From JBPOFY01 sp051252415 (lineage in GTDB: Bacteria > Verrucomicrobiota > Verrucomicrobiia > Opitutales > Coraliomargaritaceae): a stretch of DNA of 64,000 nt. Shown in pieces: positions 16,104 through 25,535 of the stretch (positions are counted from its first letter, which is position 1; every line of letters starts with the position of its first letter). Both the position numbers and the translations under genes were made by a program. The notes beneath the pieces are model-generated. The model saw only the letters and a list, made by a program, of their open reading frames with translations, was not told the DNA's origin and made no database searches. The stretch covers positions 62,001 to 126,000 of the forward strand of contig JBPOGA010000006.1 in the NCBI GenBank assembly GCA_051252415.1. The letters run 5' to 3'.

Positions 16104-18929
16104 TTAGGATTCGGAGAGTATGTCGCGAAGGACGTATTGGAGTATGCCGCCATGGCGGTAGTATTCTATTTCAATATCGGTATCAATCCGGACGATAAGG
16201 TCAATCGTTTGTGTCGTGCCATCGGACTTCTTTATTATCATGGGGATCGATTGTCCGGGCTTTAGCTGATCGGATAGTCCAGTTAGCGAGAAGGTCTCTG
16301 TGCCAGTCAGGCCTAGGCTTTCGTCACTCACACCTTCTGGGAACTGGAAAGGGAGCACACCCATACCGATCAGATTACTGCGGTGTATGCGTTCGAAGCT
16401 CTTCGCAACGACAGCTTTGACGCCGAGGAGCGCTGTGCCTTTTGCGGCCCAGTCACGAGAGCTGCCCATGCCGTAATCTTCGCCAGCGATGACGATTAGG
16501 CCCGTGCCACGCTTCTTATATTCTTGGCAGGCATCGAAAATGTCCATCGGTGTGCCTTCGGGCATCAGCTTGGTGTAGCCACCCTCTTTACCATCGGCCA
16601 TCTTGTTCTTGAAGCGGACATTGGCAAACGTGCCACGTGTCATAATACGGTCGTTGCCTCGGCGAGAGCCAAAGCTGTTGAAATCTTTTTTCTCAACGCC
16701 GTTCTCCTTTAGGTAGCGACCTGCAGGCCCGTCTTCCTTAATCGCACCGGCGGGGGAAATGTGGTCAGTGGTGATCGAGTCGCCGACGATGGCCAGCGGG
16801 CGAAGGTCGATGAGCTCGGTGATTTTACCGGCCGCCATGCCGAAGCCTTCGAAGAAGGGCGGATTTTGAATATAGGTGGACTGGCTGTCCCAACCGTAAA
16901 TATCGCCCGTGCTAGACTGAATGGCATTCCACTCGGGGTTGGCGTCGTCGAGGTCGCCGTATTTAGCGCGAAACATCTCGGGCTTGAGGCCAGAGAGCAC
17001 GAGGCTTTCGATCTCGTCGTTGGTCGGCCAAATGTCTTTCAGGTAAACGGGCTGACCGTCACTACCAGTGCCGATGGCGTCGTGAGCGAGGTCGATGTTG
17101 ATGTTACCGGCTAGTGCGTAAGCGACAACGAGTGGGGGCGACATGAGAAAGGAGGCCTTGAGTGCGCTGTGGACACGGGCCTCGAAGTTGCGGTTGCCGG
17201 AAAGGACGGATGCGCCGACAATGTTGCCACTCTTAATTGCGTCTTCGATCGCGGGATCGAGCGGTCCTGAATTACCAATGCAAGTGGTGCAACCGTAGCC
17301 GACAAGCTGGAAGCCGAGGGCATCGAGATCTGTCTGTAGATTGGTTTCTTCAAGGTAGTCGGTGACCACTCGAGAGCCCGGTCCGAGCGAGGTTTTGACT
17401 AGTGGATTAACCTTGAGACCTTTTTCGCGCGCCTTTCGTGCGACGAGACCAGCCGCAATCATGACGGAGGGGTTGGAAGTGTTGGTGCAGCTGGTGATCG
17501 CGGCGATGAGCACTTGGCCGTGTGCGATCTCGGGGAGTGTGGTGGGATCGTGGTGCTCGCCTTCGCTAGGTGTGGCGGGGCGATTAGTGACCATTTCGGC
17601 CTCGTTCATGGCAGCTTCTTCATCCGCGGAGAGATCGGTCACGCCACCGGCTGGTTCGTCGCGACCTCCAGCAGCGAAAGGCTCGGTTACGCGGATTGTT
17701 TTGGTGAGATCTGTCTTGTCGATGCCGAAGCCACCTTCGGCTGTGGGTGTTTCTAAGAGTTTGCTGAAACGTTCTTTGAGGGCAGGAACTTCGATGCGAT
17801 CCTGCGGGCGCTTTGGGCCCGAGACGCAGGGCACGATTGTGCTGATATCGAGCTCGAGATCTACGGAGTAATCAACGTCGCCCTTCTTTGGGATACCAAA
17901 CATGCCTTGAGCTTCGTAGTAATCTTTGACCAATTGCACTTGCGCTTCGTCGCGTCCGGTCAGGCGCATGTAGTCGAGCGACTTTTCATCGACTGGGAAG
18001 AAGCCCATTGTCGCGCCATATTCGGGAGCCATGTTGGCTACTGTGGCGCGGTCGGCGAGGCTGAGCTTGGCTGCACCTTCGCCGTAAAATTCGACGAATT
18101 TCCCAACCACCTTGGCTTCGCGGAGCATTTCAGTGACGCGGAGGGTGAGGTCGGTCGCGGTGGTGCCTTCGGGTAGATCGCCGCTGAGGTGCACGCCGAC
18201 GACTTCGGGTGTTTGAAAATATACAGGCTGCCCGAGCATACCAGATTCCGCTTCGATGCCGCCCACGCCCCAGCCGACGATGCCGAGGCCGTTGATCATG
18301 GTGGTATGTGAGTCCGTGCCGACGAGCGTGTCAGGGTAGAGGACACCATCCTTCTCGAAGACGACTTTCGCGAGGTATTCGAGATTCACTTGGTGGACGA
18401 TGCCGATGGCGGGAGGCACCACACTGAAGGTGTCGAAGGCTTGCTTTCCCCATTTGAGGAATTGGTAGCGTTCTTTATTACGACTGAATTCGATTTTTAA
18501 ATTTGCGAGGAAGGCGTTGGCCGAGCCGGAGCGGTCAACTTGCACGGAATGGTCGACCACGAGATCGACCGGCACGAGTGGCTCGATGACGGCGGGGTCC
18601 TTGCCTAGGTCTTTCACGGCGTCGCGCATGGCAGCGAGGTCTACGAGGAGCGGCACGCCAGTGAAGTCCTGTAAGACCACGCGAGAGACGACGAATGGGA
18701 TTTCTTTGCTGCTTTTCTCCGTGGCGCTCCAGTTGGCGAGCACACGGACGTCTTCGGGCATTACCTTTTTGCCGTCACAATTGCGGAGGACTGATTCGAG
18801 GACGATGCGAATGCTGATCGGTAAGCGGGCGATGTCGCCCATGTCTGGTTGTTCGGCGAGGGCTGGCAGGCTGTAGTATTTGGATCCGTTCAGCTCTTTA
18901 ATGACTTCAAATGGGTCTGTAATGATCAT
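16104..18929 (-). CDS. acnA: Aconitate hydratase A
   Basis: A 941-residue aconitase of the AcnA/IRP1 type, isomerising citrate to isocitrate with a 4Fe-4S cluster. Cluster ligands are Cys481 (ITSCTNTSNPSV), Cys547 and Cys550 (YGCTTCIGNSG). The DSHTTMINGLG and GTALLGVKAVVAKSFERIHR motifs are also present. It is longer than E. coli AcnA because of an acidic insertion at about 420-465 (DLSADEEAAMNEAE). It is divergent from acnB and is followed closely by the STAS and phosphatase genes. Confidence 0.96.
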   Translation of the reverse strand: MIITDPFEVIKELNGSKYYSLPALAEQPDMGDIARLPISIRIVLESVLRNCDGKKVMPEDVRVLANWSATEKSSKEIPFVVSRVVLQDFTGVPLLVDLAAMRDAVKDLGKDPAVIEPLVPVDLVVDHSVQVDRSGSANAFLANLKIEFSRNKERYQFLKWGKQAFDTFSVVPPAIGIVHQVNLEYLAKVVFEKDGVLYPDTLVGTDSHTTMINGLGIVGWGVGGIEAESGMLGQPVYFQTPEVVGVHLSGDLPEGTTATDLTLRVTEMLREAKVVGKFVEFYGEGAAKLSLADRATVANMAPEYGATMGFFPVDEKSLDYMRLTGRDEAQVQLVKDYYEAQGMFGIPKKGDVDYSVDLELDISTIVPCVSGPKRPQDRIEVPALKERFSKLLETPTAEGGFGIDKTDLTKTIRVTEPFAAGGRDEPAGGVTDLSADEEAAMNEAEMVTNRPATPSEGEHHDPTTLPEIAHGQVLIAAITSCTNTSNPSVMIAAGLVARKAREKGLKVNPLVKTSLGPGSRVVTDYLEETNLQTDLDALGFQLVGYGCTTCIGNSGPLDPAIEDAIKSGNIVGASVLSGNRNFEARVHSALKASFLMSPPLVVAYALAGNINIDLAHDAIGTGSDGQPVYLKDIWPTNDEIESLVLSGLKPEMFRAKYGDLDDANPEWNAIQSSTGDIYGWDSQSTYIQNPPFFEGFGMAAGKITELIDLRPLAIVGDSITTDHISPAGAIKEDGPAGRYLKENGVEKKDFNSFGSRRGNDRIMTRGTFANVRFKNKMADGKEGGYTKLMPEGTPMDIFDACQEYKKRGTGLIVIAGEDYGMGSSRDWAAKGTALLGVKAVVAKSFERIHRSNLIGMGVLPFQFPEGVSDESLGLTGTETFSLTGLSDQLKPGQSIPMIIKKSDGTTQTIDLIVRIDTDIEIEYYRHGGILQYVLRDILSES

Positions 18930-19121
18930 TATTTAATTATGCCAGTTCTAGAGTAATAATCAAATTAATTGGAGAATGTCGGGTTTTCTCGAGTCGGCAT
19001 AAGATATGCAGCAATACGTATTCAATATCTAGTACGCGCGCAGGCTCAGGGGGTGTGATTTCCGCAGAATCTTCTTGAAATACTTGGCCTTGGGCAGACG
19101 CTGGTGCTGATTACTGTCACT

Positions 19122-21893
19122 ATGAATATATACTTAGAATACACCAAAGAGATTGAGGAACGCAAAGGTCAGGGGTTGAGCCCTCTACCTATTGACGGCG
19201 AGGAATTGCTAACTGCCATCATTGAGCAGATAAAGGACCCTGCGAACGAGTATCGCAAAGACTCACTTCATTTCTTCATATACAACACTTTGCCAGGGAC
19301 GACGAGTGCTGCGGGTGTTAAGGCCGCATTTTTGAAGGAGATCATTTTAGGAGAGTCGAACGTCGAAGAAATCACGCCGTCTTTTGCCTTTGAGTTGTTA
19401 TCTCATATGAAAGGTGGCCCCTCGATTGAGGTGCTGCTTGATTTGGCTTTGGGTGACGATGCTGATATTGCACGCGATGCTGGGGAGGTCCTGAAGACTC
19501 AAGTGTTCCTCTATGAAGCGGACACAGACCGTCTTGAGGCAGCTTTCAAAGCGGGCAATGCGACCGCAAAAGACATACTCGAGAGCTATGCCAAGGCAGA
19601 GTTCTTCACGAAGCTGCCAGACGTAGCTGAAGAAATTGAAGTAGTGACCTACATCGCTGGCGAGGGCGACATCTCCACCGATTTACTTTCTCCTGGTAAC
19701 CAAGCGCACTCTCGTTCGGATCGTGAACTGCATGGTAAGTGCATGATTTCTGAGGCTGCCCAAGCTGAAATCCAAGAATTACAAAAGGCACATCCTGACA
19801 AGAGTGTGATGCTGATTGCTGAAAAGGGCACCATGGGTGTCGGTTCTTCTCGTATGTCGGGGGTGAACAACGTTGCGCTTTGGACAGGAAAGCCAGCTAG
19901 CCCATACGTGCCATTCGTCAATATTGCTCCGATTATTGCAGGGACAAATGGCATTTCACCGATCTTTTTGACTACTGTCAGTGTGACAGGTGGTATCGGA
20001 ATCGATTTGAAAAATTGGGTGAAGCAGCTTGATGCTGATGGAAATCCAGTCTTGGACGAGAATGGCGATGCAGTGCTTGAACAGGCCTATTCGGTCGCAA
20101 CTGGCACCGTGCTCACCATTAACACGAAGACTAAGAAGTTATACAATGGCGACAAGGAGCTGGTAGATATTTCTTCTGCTTTAACGCCTCAAAAGGTTGA
20201 ATTCATCAAGGCGCGCGGCTCGTACGTCGTCGTATTTGGTAAAAAACTCCAGAGCTTCGCAGCAGAAACACTGGGGATTCCACTTGAGCCGGTCTTTGCC
20301 CCGTCCAAGGAGATTTCGAATCCAGGGCAAGGACTGACAGCGGTTGAAAAGATCTTCAACAAGAACGCAGTTGGTGTGACGGAGGGTGCAGTTTTACACG
20401 CTGGCTCGGATGTTCGAGTCAAAGCGAACATTGTTGGCTCTCAAGATACGACTGGTCTCATGACTTCTCAGGAGTTGGAGGCGATGGCCGCAACAGTCAT
20501 CTCACCAACTGTGGATGCTGGCTACCAATCTGGCTGTCACACTGCGTCTGTTTGGGATAAGAAAGCGCAGGCTAACATCCCTCGCCTCATGAAGTTCATG
20601 CATAAGTTCGGCCTTATCACGGCGCGTGACCCTAAGGGCGAATACCATGCCATGACCGACGTGATCCATAAGGTGTTGAATGACCTGACCGTGGATGAGT
20701 GGGCAATTATTATTGGCGGTGATTCACATACCCGTATGTCTAAGGGAGTCGCTTTCGGTGCTGACTCTGGCACGGTTGCCCTCGCACTTGCGACGGGTGA
20801 AGCCACGATGCCAATTCCAGAATCGGTCAAGGTGACTTTTAAGGGCGACCTTAAGGATCACATGGATTTCCGCGATGTCGTGCATGCGACCCAGATCCAA
20901 ATGCTCAAGAAGTTTGGCGATAATGTATTCCAAGGCCGAGTTATCGAGGTTCATATTGGAACGCTGCCAGCCGACCAGGCGTTTACGTTCACTGACTGGA
21001 CTGCAGAAATGAAGGCGAAGGCCTCCATCTGTATTTCTCAAGATGAAACCCTCATTGAATCTCTGGAAATCGCGAAGGGACGTATCCAGATCATGATTGA
21101 AAAGGGGATGGATAACGATGGGCAAGTTCTTCAGGGCTTGGTCAACATCGCTGATCAGCGCATTGCTGATATTCGCTCAGGTGCGAAACCCGCCCTGATG
21201 CCAGATGCGACAGCGAAGTATTTTGCCGAGTTCGTCGTTGATCTGGATACGATTGTTGAGCCAATGATCGCCGATCCGGATGTGAACAATGACGATGTTT
21301 CTAAGCGCTATACCCACGATATCATTCGTGAGCTCTCTTACTACGAAGGTAGCAAGGAAGTCGACCTCGGCTTCGTCGGTTCCTGTATGGTGCATAAGGG
21401 CGACCTCAAGATCGTCTCTCAAATGCTCAAGAATCTAGAAGCTCAGCAAGGTAAAGTGGAGTTCAAGGCTCCGCTCGTCGTAGCAGCGCCTACTTATAAC
21501 ATCATTGATGAACTCAAGGCTGAAGGTGATTGGGAGATGTTGGAGAAGTATTCTGGTTTCGTATTCGATGATGACGCACCTAAGGGAGCGGCACGCACAG
21601 AATACGAAAACATGATGTATCTCGAGCGTCCTGGCTGTAATCTATGTATGGGCAATCAGGAAAAAGCGGCCAAGGGTGATACCGTGATGGCAACTTCAAC
21701 ACGTCTCTTCCAAGGGCGAGTGGTTGAAGATTCCGATCGCAAGAAGGGCGAGTCCTTACTCGCTTCGACACCAGTCGTCGTGCTTTCTGCAATCCTTGGT
21801 AGAACTCCAAACTTGGAGGAATACAAGGCGGCTGTCGTCGGCATTAACCTAACAAAGTTCGCGCCTGCTCGCAGAGACTTGATCAGTTTGTAG
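19122..21893 (+). CDS. acnB: Aconitate hydratase B
   Basis: About 923 residues, AcnB architecture: an N-terminal HEAT-like domain (about 1-155), then the swivel domain (from about 160, with KGTMGVGSSRMSGVNN), then the three catalytic domains. The cluster ligands are Cys755 (VGSCMVHKG), Cys839 and Cys842 (GCNLCMGN). AcnB proteins also convert 2-methylisocitrate in some species. The ATG at 19122 is preferred over an in-frame GTG at 19104. It is transcribed divergently from acnA across about 190 bp. Having both aconitases side by side is unusual. Confidence 0.96.
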   Translation: MNIYLEYTKEIEERKGQGLSPLPIDGEELLTAIIEQIKDPANEYRKDSLHFFIYNTLPGTTSAAGVKAAFLKEIILGESNVEEITPSFAFELLSHMKGGPSIEVLLDLALGDDADIARDAGEVLKTQVFLYEADTDRLEAAFKAGNATAKDILESYAKAEFFTKLPDVAEEIEVVTYIAGEGDISTDLLSPGNQAHSRSDRELHGKCMISEAAQAEIQELQKAHPDKSVMLIAEKGTMGVGSSRMSGVNNVALWTGKPASPYVPFVNIAPIIAGTNGISPIFLTTVSVTGGIGIDLKNWVKQLDADGNPVLDENGDAVLEQAYSVATGTVLTINTKTKKLYNGDKELVDISSALTPQKVEFIKARGSYVVVFGKKLQSFAAETLGIPLEPVFAPSKEISNPGQGLTAVEKIFNKNAVGVTEGAVLHAGSDVRVKANIVGSQDTTGLMTSQELEAMAATVISPTVDAGYQSGCHTASVWDKKAQANIPRLMKFMHKFGLITARDPKGEYHAMTDVIHKVLNDLTVDEWAIIIGGDSHTRMSKGVAFGADSGTVALALATGEATMPIPESVKVTFKGDLKDHMDFRDVVHATQIQMLKKFGDNVFQGRVIEVHIGTLPADQAFTFTDWTAEMKAKASICISQDETLIESLEIAKGRIQIMIEKGMDNDGQVLQGLVNIADQRIADIRSGAKPALMPDATAKYFAEFVVDLDTIVEPMIADPDVNNDDVSKRYTHDIIRELSYYEGSKEVDLGFVGSCMVHKGDLKIVSQMLKNLEAQQGKVEFKAPLVVAAPTYNIIDELKAEGDWEMLEKYSGFVFDDDAPKGAARTEYENMMYLERPGCNLCMGNQEKAAKGDTVMATSTRLFQGRVVEDSDRKKGESLLASTPVVVLSAILGRTPNLEEYKAAVVGINLTKFAPARRDLISL

Positions 21894-21962
21894 CGACCTG
21901 AGCTGTTGCTGAGCGTTCTCGCCTCATACCTTTTCGAAAAATGCTTGATCGACTGAACCTAA

Positions 21963-22121
21963 GGGTAGCGCTGCATCGCTGCGTCCGGCGTAGCTCATAG
22001 AGCGAAGACGAGGTCTCGGTGCGCATAGAAGCTTGCGAGGCCTTGCGAACTTTCGTGCGGCGCCGTTTCGGCAGACTCAGGCCCTGAGCATGGTCGAAGG
22101 GCGATACGCGCCTGCGCTACC
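21963..22121. repeat. Composite GGTAGCG-family element
   Basis: Starts GGGTAGCGCTGCATCGCTGC and ends GATACGCGCCTGCGCTACC in inverted orientation. An inner block contains CCCTGAGCATGGTCGAAGGG (22082-22101), close to the CCCTGAGC-TGTCGAAGGG palindrome widespread in bacterial intergenic DNA. It occupies most of the 326-bp gap between acnB and the peroxiredoxin gene. Confidence 0.6.
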
Positions 22122-22165
22122 AGATAAACAATACTAGAAGTGGTATCAGTTGACTCAGATCAAAA

Positions 22166-22197
22166 AATAACCCCGACTCTTAGAGTCGGGGTTATTT
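22166..22197. terminator. Bidirectional terminator between acnB and peroxiredoxin gene
   Basis: A perfect stem AAATAACCCCGACTCT/AGAGTCGGGGTTATTT with almost no loop, A-rich on the left and T-rich on the right. It lies between two convergent genes. Confidence 0.8.
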
Positions 22198-22219
22198 AGT
22201 ATAAAAGTTCGGTTTCGCT

Positions 22220-22690
22220 TTATGCCAAGGCAGCCTTGATTGCGTCGAAGTTTGGTAGGTCGTGCGGATCGTCGGAAGATTCGCTGTAGATGATGACGCC
22301 GTTTTCATCGATGACGAAAGCGGAGCGCTTGGAGACGCCCTTGAAACCTAGAAGGTCTGCGTAGAGCACATCGTATGCATCGGAGACCTCTTTATTAAAA
22401 TCACTGAGCAATGGGAATTTAAGGCCGTCGACCTTTGCCATTTCTTCTTGAGCAAATGGGCTATCTACAGAGATGCCATAAACTGCAGCATTCAAATCGT
22501 TATAAGCGGTGATGCTATCGCTAACATCGCACATTTCCTTCATGCAGACGCTAGTGAAAGCGAGTGGGAAAAAGAGGAGAACCGTCTTCTTTTTGCCGAG
22601 GTTGTCAGAAAGAGAAACATCTTGAAGACCTTCTGCGTTCTTAGTTTTGAGTGAAAATTCAGGTGCTTTTGTTCCAGTTGCGAGTGCCAT
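22220..22690 (-). CDS. Peroxiredoxin (AhpE/BCP-like)
   Basis: A 156-residue thioredoxin-fold peroxidase. The active site PLAFTSVC gives the peroxidatic Cys49 with Thr46; Cys54 follows in KEMC. The DSPFAQEEMAKVDGLKFPLLSDF and SKRSAFVIDENGVI segments are typical of the family, which reduces H2O2 and organic peroxides in the cytoplasm. The reductant is unknown. The absence of a clear C-terminal resolving Cys suggests a 1-Cys mechanism or use of Cys54. Monocistronic, with its own terminator. Confidence 0.85.
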   Translation of the reverse strand: MALATGTKAPEFSLKTKNAEGLQDVSLSDNLGKKKTVLLFFPLAFTSVCMKEMCDVSDSITAYNDLNAAVYGISVDSPFAQEEMAKVDGLKFPLLSDFNKEVSDAYDVLYADLLGFKGVSKRSAFVIDENGVIIYSESSDDPHDLPNFDAIKAALA

Positions 22691-22804
22691 GGTAGTTTTA
22701 ATATTTAGTTTCTGATTACTTATGAAATTACGTCCGTAATAAAGAAGTCTGAACGACTAATGTAAAGCGCCAGATTACTATTTGGTATTATAGGTTAGCA
22801 TGAG

Positions 22805-23692
22805 TTATGTAGAATCGGCTGTATTAGCGGTGCCTGAGCGACCTTTTTCCGCAAAATAGACGGCACCAAAGATGAACCCGCCGCCTAGAATGAGGCGAAT
22901 GATTTGGTCGGACTGCACTTGGTTGATTTCTCCAAAGACAAAGAGCGAAGTGATTACTGCGAGCGGGACAACTACATTGTTGAACGCCGCCAAGGTTCCA
23001 GGGCTACTGATTGTCGCACCTTTATTCCAGAGAAAGAAGCAGAGCCCCGAGGCGATCGTGCCGAGATAGAGGAGCACGAGCCATTGCTTGCTTGAAACTT
23101 CAATACTCGCCCAATCAGTTTGAAACAGGCTGACAAGTAATGCGAAACAGACGCCTCCGAGGTAGAGGAGGGCAAAAACTTGGCGATTTTCTACCTGTGG
23201 GAAACGCGCTTTCCAGTCGCGATAGTAAACTTGTCCAAAGGCGAAGGCGAGTCCAGCGATTTGCATGAGCCCAAAGCCTATCCAGAGGGTTTCAGAATCT
23301 CCGCCCTTTGCTTTGATGATGGCCGCGCCAATGACGGAAAGGGCTGCGGCTACGAGATAGCGAGCAGTCCAGCGACGCTGGCGCAGGTCGTGAATGAGCA
23401 CGACGTAAACGGGCGTCATCACAGAGAAGAGCGCGACTAGGTGGGAGGGCAAGTAGGTGAACGCTTTAATGTAGCACACATACATGACTCCAAACTGAAC
23501 TGCGCCGCAGCCGAAGAGTTTGATAATCTGCCCATTAGGTATTCTACGCGGTCTGAGAAATGGTATGAAAATTAAGACTGCGAGACTTAATCGAATGGTC
23601 GTGACAAAGTAGGAATCTACGCCAGGGAGGTATTTTCCTATTAGGCCAAAGGAGAAGGCCCAAATTATTGAGACGATCGCGAGATAGTGCAT
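22805..23692 (-). CDS. EamA-family (DMT) transporter
   Basis: About 295 residues with ten hydrophobic segments arranged as two EamA repeats (WAFSFGLIGKYLPGVD near the start). It is an inner-membrane drug/metabolite permease; the substrate cannot be told from sequence. The ATG at 23690-23692 (MHYLAIVSIIWAFSFG) is chosen. The open frame reaches 23755, but those codons lie in the terminator hairpin of the upstream FecR gene. Confidence 0.8.
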   Translation of the reverse strand: MHYLAIVSIIWAFSFGLIGKYLPGVDSYFVTTIRLSLAVLIFIPFLRPRRIPNGQIIKLFGCGAVQFGVMYVCYIKAFTYLPSHLVALFSVMTPVYVVLIHDLRQRRWTARYLVAAALSVIGAAIIKAKGGDSETLWIGFGLMQIAGLAFAFGQVYYRDWKARFPQVENRQVFALLYLGGVCFALLVSLFQTDWASIEVSSKQWLVLLYLGTIASGLCFFLWNKGATISSPGTLAAFNNVVVPLAVITSLFVFGEINQVQSDQIIRLILGGGFIFGAVYFAEKGRSGTANTADST

Positions 23693-23729
23693 CGTGTGGA
23701 TTCCGTATTCACTGATAGTAGTGCAAAGA

Positions 23730-23777
23730 AAAACCCCGGACTTCGACTTGCTCATCGAGCCGCGAATCCGGGGTTTT
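23730..23777 (-). terminator. Terminator after the FecR-domain gene
   Basis: An 11-bp perfect stem AAAACCCCGGA/TCCGGGGTTTT separated by 26 nt that can pair further (TTCGA-type inner stem). It lies 27 bp past the stop codon of the minus-strand FecR gene. Confidence 0.75.
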
Positions 23778-23803
23778 GAAAATTGGTTATCTCAGCTGAA
23801 TAA

Positions 23804-24607
23804 TTAGTTCTGCTGCTGTTGTTGCTCAGTATTCGGGCTCACGACTTGTGTGCCTGGGTCATCTGGTGTAAAGATCCGAATAAGCTGATTCGCTGGGAAG
23901 CGTGTGAAAAGCTCATCGTAGTAGGGGTCTGTATGATGGAGACGAATGATAACAGTGTGTTTCGCTGGGATTGGCTCTTTAGTGTCACTGCTGAGTGCAC
24001 TGTTATAGTTCTTGTCGGCAGTAGCTTTCTCGTCGTATTCGAATTGACCAGAGTAGCGGGAAACGACGTTCACTGTACCATCCTTGTTCTTAATCACGAG
24101 GAGGAATACGCCGCGTTCCATATTGTGACGAAGCTTTACGCTATATTTTGTGCCACGTATTGCAGCTGTGCCAATTGGTGTTTCCACGTCGAGAGCAGAG
24201 CCTCGATATAGTTTTTTGGCATGACCGTCGAGCTCACCCTGATGTAAGTTCAAGAGAATTTGCGATTTACTTGGGTCAGCTTCAAGTTCTTCGTATTCTT
24301 TGCCTCCACTACTAAATGGGTCTTGCTCGAACTCTGTGATTGTGAAGCTGGTGTTTTCTTGAACGTCCAATGTCGAGCCGTTTGAGAAAACCAGATGTGC
24401 ACTACTCAAAGCGGTGGCACTAACACTGTCGCCTACTTTAAGAATGTCGCCAGCGACGAGAGGTGAATTCTGCCCACTGCTGACCTGTTTTGTAACTGTG
24501 CCAGTTACGCTTAGGGCCTTAACTGTTGATAGTTGAACGGCACTGAGGGCTAAAGAGCTCAGTGCATAAAAAGTAATGAGCAGGAGGGGGAAGCGTGAAA
24601 TTTTCAT
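23804..24607 (-). CDS. Secreted FecR-domain protein
   Basis: A 267-residue protein with an N-terminal signal (ISRFPLLLITFYALSSLALS). A FecR domain at about 45-190 contains GDSVSATALSSAHLVFSNGSTLDV and VETPIGTAAIRGTKYSV. The C-terminal tail is Gln-rich (six Gln in the last eight residues). In Verrucomicrobia such proteins are often stand-alone extracytoplasmic proteins without a sigma partner, and no sigma or TonB partner is adjacent here. The role is unknown. The ATG at 24605-24607 is chosen because the signal peptide begins there. Confidence 0.8.
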   Translation of the reverse strand: MKISRFPLLLITFYALSSLALSAVQLSTVKALSVTGTVTKQVSSGQNSPLVAGDILKVGDSVSATALSSAHLVFSNGSTLDVQENTSFTITEFEQDPFSSGGKEYEELEADPSKSQILLNLHQGELDGHAKKLYRGSALDVETPIGTAAIRGTKYSVKLRHNMERGVFLLVIKNKDGTVNVVSRYSGQFEYDEKATADKNYNSALSSDTKEPIPAKHTVIIRLHHTDPYYDELFTRFPANQLIRIFTPDDPGTQVVSPNTEQQQQQN

Positions 24608-24724
24608 AGAAAAGTAAAATAGTCTGTACTGATTTGAAGGTATAACCCTAGTTTGATTCTTCGTATATTCAAGCTTTTTCCATTTAAGCTTCTCTCGATA
24701 CATCTTTTTAGCATTTTGTTAGTT

Positions 24725-25498
24725 ATGACATTGTTCCGCCCATGTATCGACCTTCACGAGGGTAAAGTAAAACAAATCGTCGGTGGTAGTCTGCGAGACG
24801 ATTCAAACTCCTTGGTAACCAATTTTGAGAGTGATCAATCTTCGGCCTATTTTGCATCGATGTATGCAGATGCTGGTATAAGGGGAGGTCATGTGATTAA
24901 GTTGGGCCCAAATAATGATTCTGCTGCCCGTGAGGCACTACAGGCCTACCCTGGAGGGTTGCAGATCGGTGGCGGTATTCATGCAGACAACGCCTCTGGT
25001 TGGCTGGAGGCAGGCGCAAGCCATGTGATTGTGACATCTTGGCTGTTTTCTTCTGACGGTCATTTTTTACCGAAACGATTGGACGCGTTGATCGCCGAAG
25101 TTGGGAAAGAGCGATTGGTGATCGATCTGAGTTGTCGCCAGCAGGGCGATGGTTGGGTGGTTGCAATGAATCGCTGGCAAACGCTAACCGACGTGCAAAT
25201 AACAGCCGAAATATTGAGCGCACTCGCAGATCGATGTGCGGAATTTTTGATCCATGCCGCAGATGTCGAGGGCAAGTGCGAAGGGATTGATGGAGCCTTG
25301 GTTGAGTTTTTAGGTAAGCATAGTTCAATTCCGGTCACCTATGCTGGAGGCGTGCATTCATTTGAGGACCTTCAGACTGTGAATGAACTGAGCCACGGGA
25401 AAGTGGATCTAACGATTGGTAGTGCGTTGGATATTTTTGGTGGTTCTAAGGTGAAGTATGAAGATTGTATCGCTTGGAATAAAAAAGCCTCGTCATAA
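24725..25498 (+). CDS. hisA: HisA of eukaryotic (HIS6) type, ProFAR isomerase
   Basis: A 257-residue enzyme of histidine synthesis. RPCIDLHEGKVKQIVGGSL, GGHVIKLGPNND and VTYAGGVHSFEDL are typical of the eukaryotic/HIS6 branch, not of standard bacterial HisA. Catalytic Asp9 and Asp134 (VIDLSCR) are present. The ATG at 24725 is chosen, because the open frame to 24653 adds a hydrophobic extension not found in the family. No other his gene is nearby. The stop codon lies inside a terminator hairpin shared with the convergent TonB gene. Confidence 0.9.
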   Translation: MTLFRPCIDLHEGKVKQIVGGSLRDDSNSLVTNFESDQSSAYFASMYADAGIRGGHVIKLGPNNDSAAREALQAYPGGLQIGGGIHADNASGWLEAGASHVIVTSWLFSSDGHFLPKRLDALIAEVGKERLVIDLSCRQQGDGWVVAMNRWQTLTDVQITAEILSALADRCAEFLIHAADVEGKCEGIDGALVEFLGKHSSIPVTYAGGVHSFEDLQTVNELSHGKVDLTIGSALDIFGGSKVKYEDCIAWNKKASS

Positions 25499-25511
25499 TT
25501 GACGAGGCTTT
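25484..25511. terminator. Bidirectional terminator overlapping the hisA stop codon
   Basis: A perfect 12-bp stem AAAGCCTCGTCA/TGACGAGGCTTT with loop TAAT; the hisA stop TAA is in the loop. A-rich on the left and T-rich on the right, it can serve both convergent genes. Confidence 0.85.
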
Positions 25512-25535
25512 GTGTTGAAGTGTTTGGCGGACTAA

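Noticed and set aside
17362..17871. 169-residue plus-strand frame inside acnA
   Set aside because: It is antisense to a conserved enzyme, with biased composition only.
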